Part shown: positions 61,200 through 64,000 of the stretch, piece after piece | Numbering within the stretch: position 1 is the stretch's first letter | How the letters are laid out: each line of letters opens with the position of its first letter | Source: Phreatobacter sp. | GTDB lineage: Bacteria > Pseudomonadota > Alphaproteobacteria > Rhizobiales > Phreatobacteraceae | NCBI RefSeq assembly: GCF_022843985.1 | Contig: NZ_JALHMP010000009.1 | Span: 62,001 to 126,000, forward strand | Reading direction: 5' to 3' | Length of the DNA stretch: 64,000 nucleotides | The notes under the pieces: model-generated | Told to the model about the DNA's origin: nothing | What the model saw: only the letters and a program-made list of their open reading frames with translations | Database searches by the model: none | Made by a program: the position numbers and the translations under genes

Positions 61200-62438
61200 A
61201 TGCCGACCGTGAAGTTGACGAAATCCGCTGTCGACGATCTGCCGACCGGTGGCGTTCTTTGGGATCAAGCCGTGCGAGGCTTCGGCGTCAGGCGGCAATC
61301 GCGCGATCCGGTCTTCGTGTTGAAGGCCCGCGTGAACGGCCGTCAGCGCTTCCTCACTATCGGTCGGCACGGTTCGCCTTGGACCGTGGACACAGCCCGG
61401 AACGAGGCCAAGCGTCTGCTTGGCGAAATTGCTGGCGGCCGTGATCCGGCTGAACGACGCGCTGACGAAAAGAGCGCCCCGAGCGTTGGTCAGCTTGCCG
61501 ACGATTTTTTGAAGGAGCACGCCACCGTCAAGCGGAAGGCCTCGACGGCGGACTACTACAGGATGATTATCGAGACGCACATCAAGCCAGCGTTCGGCCA
61601 CCTGAAGGCCAACGCACTGACTTCGGCTGAAGTCGAGAAATGGCACGCGGGCGCGAAGCGGAAGCCGACCGGCAACCGTGTGGTAGCGGTCCTGTCGAGC
61701 ATCTATTCATGGGCTGCGAAGACGAAGCGTCTCCCCGATGGGCCAAACCCGGCGCGCCCGGTCGAGCGGTATCGAGAGGAAGCCCGCGAGCGCTACCTGA
61801 CCTCTGACGAACTCGCGCGCTTGGGCGACGCCATCCGTGAAGCCGAGACGGTCGGCATCCCATGGAATGTGCGCGAGACGACGAAGGCGAAGGCCACAGC
61901 CAAGCATCTGCCCAGGGAGGGCAATCAGCGGACGAAGATCGCGCCTGCCGCCGCCGCCGCGCTGCGGCTCTTGATCCTGACCGGCGCACGGCTTCGCGAA
62001 ATCCTGCATCTCGAATGGCGACATGTCGATCTGGAGCGCGGCATTCTGTTCCTGCCGGACTCTAAGACCGGCCGAAAGGCGCTGGTGTTGAACGGGGCGG
62101 CCGTCCAGCTTCTGACCGACCTTCCGCGCTTTGGCCGCTATGTGATCGCGGGCGCGAGCGTCGGGACCGAAGACGAGCAACCGCGATCCGACCTGAAGCG
62201 GCCATGGGCGCTTGTGGCGACGCGGGCGAAGCTGGAGAACGTCCGCCTTCACGATCTGCGGCACACCTTCGCGTCGGTCGCGGCGGCTTCGAACATCGGG
62301 CTTCCTGTCATTGGCAAGCTGCTTGGCCATTCGCAGACGAGCACGACCGAACGCTATGCACATCTCGCGGTCGACCCGGTGCGGGCCGCAACCGATCTTG
62401 TCGGGCAGAAGCTCGCGGCTGCGATTGGCGGACGCTGA
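61200..62438 (+). CDS. int: Tyrosine site-specific integrase, P4-like
   Basis: A 412-residue recombinase. The N-terminal arm-binding DUF4102 domain begins MPTVKLTKSAVDDLPTGG and includes FLTIGRHGSPWTVDTARNEA; a SAM-like core-binding domain follows (about 105-190). The catalytic domain has Arg in LTGARLREILHLEW, HDLRHTFAS, LLGHSQ and the nucleophile in TTERYAHL, so all key residues are present. It lies 138 bases from the tRNA-Arg remnant, its probable attachment site. The start is set by the domain and by GAAGG upstream. The next gene overlaps it by one base. Confidence 0.95.
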   Translation: MPTVKLTKSAVDDLPTGGVLWDQAVRGFGVRRQSRDPVFVLKARVNGRQRFLTIGRHGSPWTVDTARNEAKRLLGEIAGGRDPAERRADEKSAPSVGQLADDFLKEHATVKRKASTADYYRMIIETHIKPAFGHLKANALTSAEVEKWHAGAKRKPTGNRVVAVLSSIYSWAAKTKRLPDGPNPARPVERYREEARERYLTSDELARLGDAIREAETVGIPWNVRETTKAKATAKHLPREGNQRTKIAPAAAAALRLLILTGARLREILHLEWRHVDLERGILFLPDSKTGRKALVLNGAAVQLLTDLPRFGRYVIAGASVGTEDEQPRSDLKRPWALVATRAKLENVRLHDLRHTFASVAAASNIGLPVIGKLLGHSQTSTTERYAHLAVDPVRAATDLVGQKLAAAIGGR

Positions 62439-63127
62439 TGACCGACGATGTGAAGCGCAAAAGAGGCAGGCCACGGAAGACCCTTGATGAGGCGAGGGCG
62501 AAGCTCGCGCCCGGCAAATCGCGCCTTACACGGGCGGAACAGAAGCTGCTTCAGGAAACGGGTGAAATCGAACGGCGGTCGGCAGGGCGTTACCCGACTG
62601 AAATCGGCGTCGACTATGCGGTGCGCGTCGCCGCCGAGTGGGAGGCGCAACTCGTTCGCGCCGGCCACTCGCCAGAGGATGCGAGGCGGGAAGCGGCAAG
62701 GCTGGCAAGCGACGACTTGACGCTAAGGCAAGAGCGCGAAGCCGAAGCAGAAAACACGGCGGCTAAGCCGAATGGCGGCCGCTCCTTCATCCCCGTCCAG
62801 ACGATTTGGGAAACCGATCTAGCGACAGGGCAGATGCGCCCGGTTTCACTTGCAGAGAACGCCCGAGACTGTGGGCATGAAGCGCCCGAACCGTTGTCGG
62901 ATCGCGCCAAGGATGGCGGCCACCAGCGCGGGCGCTCGCGTATGGAAAAGATCGCGCGCAGGCTGGCTAGCAATAACGGGGCGCAAGCAAGGGAAGCTTC
63001 CGTCCGCACCGCCGAATTGGGAACTTTAGGCGATGAGATGCAAACGGCTGGCCAAGCGCAAAAAGTCACGCTTGCGCGTATTCAAGTCGGACGAAAGCCG
63101 AAAAGCGGAGCACGAATTAAAGACTGA
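62438..63127 (+). CDS. Element-encoded protein with AT-hook-like N-terminus
   Basis: A 229-residue hydrophilic protein of unknown function, coupled to the integrase stop by TGATG. The N-terminus has a basic KRKRGRPRK stretch with the GRP core of an AT-hook, so DNA binding is possible. Charged helical segments follow (RLTRAEQKLLQETGEIERR, WEAQLVRAGHSPEDARREAA). The C-terminal half is polar and probably disordered. I recognise no domain. Being cotranscribed with int it may be a recombination accessory factor, which is inference only. Confidence 0.6.
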   Translation: MTDDVKRKRGRPRKTLDEARAKLAPGKSRLTRAEQKLLQETGEIERRSAGRYPTEIGVDYAVRVAAEWEAQLVRAGHSPEDARREAARLASDDLTLRQEREAEAENTAAKPNGGRSFIPVQTIWETDLATGQMRPVSLAENARDCGHEAPEPLSDRAKDGGHQRGRSRMEKIARRLASNNGAQAREASVRTAELGTLGDEMQTAGQAQKVTLARIQVGRKPKSGARIKD

Positions 63128-63210
63128 TTTGGCGGATATTCTGACCCCTTTAGCGCGCTGCATTGTCTGGCCACGCCGCTAACCCAGCGGCAAACCGGAG
63201 CACCGCCCCA

Positions 63211-63438
63211 ATGTCCAATCCGAAGTATCTGCGGCCTAGCGCCATTGCCGAGCGCTACGGCATTTCCGAATCTGCCCTTGCCCAATGGCGTTGCCGTGGT
63301 GACGGTCCGCCCTTCGCGAAGCCGTCCAGCACCATCGTTCTCTACGAGGTCGACGCTTTCGAGCGCTGGCTTGCGGCCCGCACATCCTCGAACACGGCCG
63401 AAGCCGCCCGGAAGGCGGCCGATGCGAACGCCGCCTAA
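63211..63438 (+). CDS. Small helix-turn-helix protein, AlpA/excisionase-like
   Basis: A 75-residue protein starting MSNPKYLRPSAIAERYGISE with the winged-helix pattern of AlpA/MerR-like excisionases: AIAERYGISESALAQWRCRG, then PPFAKPSSTIVLYEVDAFER with the wing strand. Such proteins bind attachment DNA and favour excision, or regulate int. It lies 84 bases after the previous gene. The start at 63211 fits the domain; an upstream GTG at 63163 would add sixteen unrelated residues. Confidence 0.75.
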   Translation: MSNPKYLRPSAIAERYGISESALAQWRCRGDGPPFAKPSSTIVLYEVDAFERWLAARTSSNTAEAARKAADANAA

Positions 63439-63610
63439 GCCGACCATCATGCAAGCGGTCGCGTTGCAAAGGCTCGCAGCCGTTCGTGACACCCGACCGG
63501 ACTGGCCTTCTGTGTTGCTCGCGCCAATTTCGCCGCCGGCCGAACCTACGGACGCGCGGCCTAAAGGCGATCTAGAACCCGAACAGACCAACGATGGCCC
63601 GGAAGCTTGA
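63422..63610 (+). CDS. Small hypothetical protein of the element
   Basis: A 62-residue ORF overlapping the end of the helix-turn-helix gene by 17 bases. The product (MRTPPKPTIMQAVALQRLAA at its start) is Pro-rich with one probable helix and no recognised domain. Tight overlaps on both sides support a real, translationally coupled gene, but there is no other evidence. Confidence 0.45.
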   Translation: MRTPPKPTIMQAVALQRLAAVRDTRPDWPSVLLAPISPPAEPTDARPKGDLEPEQTNDGPEA

Positions 63611-63818
63611 ACACCTGACCGGGCGGCTTTGGGCTGTCGTATGGCGTGCGGGCGGGAAGCGATACCGGCGCATATGGGTCGCGCCAGTCTCTGGCGGCGG
63701 CCGTCCTGTCTCTCCGGGCGAAGCGCTCTATGCGGCGTCGGATGAAGCGTTGCTCCGGTTCGGAGCGCGGCCGGCTCATGGCGTGGCCGACGAAGATGAC
63801 GACGGCCCCGCCGGGTAA
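63594..63818 (+). CDS. Small hypothetical protein of the element
   Basis: A 74-residue ORF overlapping the previous one by 17 bases. It starts MARKLEHLTGRLWAVVWRAG, with basic and aromatic residues (GGKRYRRIWVAP) and an acidic tail (VADEDDDGPAG). No domain is recognised. The run of short overlapping genes is typical of phage or island accessory operons. Confidence 0.45.
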   Translation: MARKLEHLTGRLWAVVWRAGGKRYRRIWVAPVSGGGRPVSPGEALYAASDEALLRFGARPAHGVADEDDDGPAG

Positions 63819-63894
63819 GGCGAGGCCGCGAAGATCAAAGACATTTTCAATCACACCGGCGCGACTGGCAGGTCACGCCCTAGGAGCCCTCAAC

Positions 63895-64000
63895 ATGCCG
63901 AACCATGCACGCAAGTCTGTTGCCACAGTCATCCACGATCCCCTGCTAGGCGACCTTCAGGTCGTCGTCAGTGAGCCCGGCACCACCCGGCCGCCAGCCC
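63895..64000 (+). CDS. Partial ORF at the right edge
   Basis: An open frame from an ATG at 63895, with AGGAG nine bases upstream, runs off the window. The visible 35 residues begin MPNHARKSVATVIHDPLLGD and show no recognisable motif. It belongs to the mobile element. Confidence 0.45.
   Translation, partial: MPNHARKSVATVIHDPLLGDLQVVVSEPGTTRPPA

Overview
The window is GC-rich, densely coded chromosomal DNA from an alphaproteobacterium, most likely of the order Hyphomicrobiales. The signs are the imuA-imuB-dnaE2 mutagenesis cassette under an alphaproteobacterial LexA box (GTTC-N7-GTTC), a usg gene, a complete ccoNOQP-ccoGHIS (fixNOQP-fixGHIS) cluster beside an FnrN-type regulator, and P4-like integrase DNA next to a tRNA-Arg remnant. 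I cannot name a genus.

Layout. 1-4400: SOS mutasome genes (minus strand, dnaE2 cut by the window edge). 4575-7140: usg, then CIRCE-groES-groEL. 7313-14437: a membrane protein, then the tamA-tamB outer-membrane assembly pair. 14644-16325: a two-gene ABC-2 exporter. 16336-28131: a microaerobic respiration block with an FNR-type sensor, ccoNOQPGHIS, hemN and a TauE/SafE-like membrane gene; two perfect FNR boxes sit between ccoN and hemN. 28196-31666: metallophosphoesterase and an outer-membrane efflux lipoprotein. 31679-40722: a probable aromatic or heterocyclic catabolic operon (molybdenum hydroxylase, TRAP uptake system, intradiol ring-cleavage dioxygenase, hydratase relic) divergent from a TetR regulator and a YciI-like gene. 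40746-47494: phosphoglucomutase, a frameshifted spermidine-synthase-like gene, a methyltransferase/LysR pair, and a TerC-family exporter behind a candidate yybP-ykoY manganese riboswitch, then nhaR.

The most unusual part is 47562-60560: a type I secretion membrane-fusion protein and ABC exporter flank a 782-residue, low-complexity, amphipathic repeat protein with a type-I-like C-terminus. These are followed by an OmpA-like periplasmic protein, a pseudokinase fused through a membrane segment to a catalytically degenerate FGE/SUMF domain, a CRP-family regulator, a CHASE2 nucleotide cyclase and a FecR-domain protein. Three intergenic spots in this block (in front of hlyD, between the repeat protein and the exporter, and in front of fecR) carry palindromes with the same core, TGTTCC-N4-GGAACA or a one-base variant, with CRP-like geometry. 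I infer one cyclic-nucleotide-controlled secretion/cell-surface regulon whose cargo, sensor and operator are encoded together.

From about 61015 to the right edge is an integrated mobile element: a 3' fragment of tRNA-Arg(ACG) as attachment site, a tyrosine integrase and small accessory genes. An RHS-protein relic lies just outside it.
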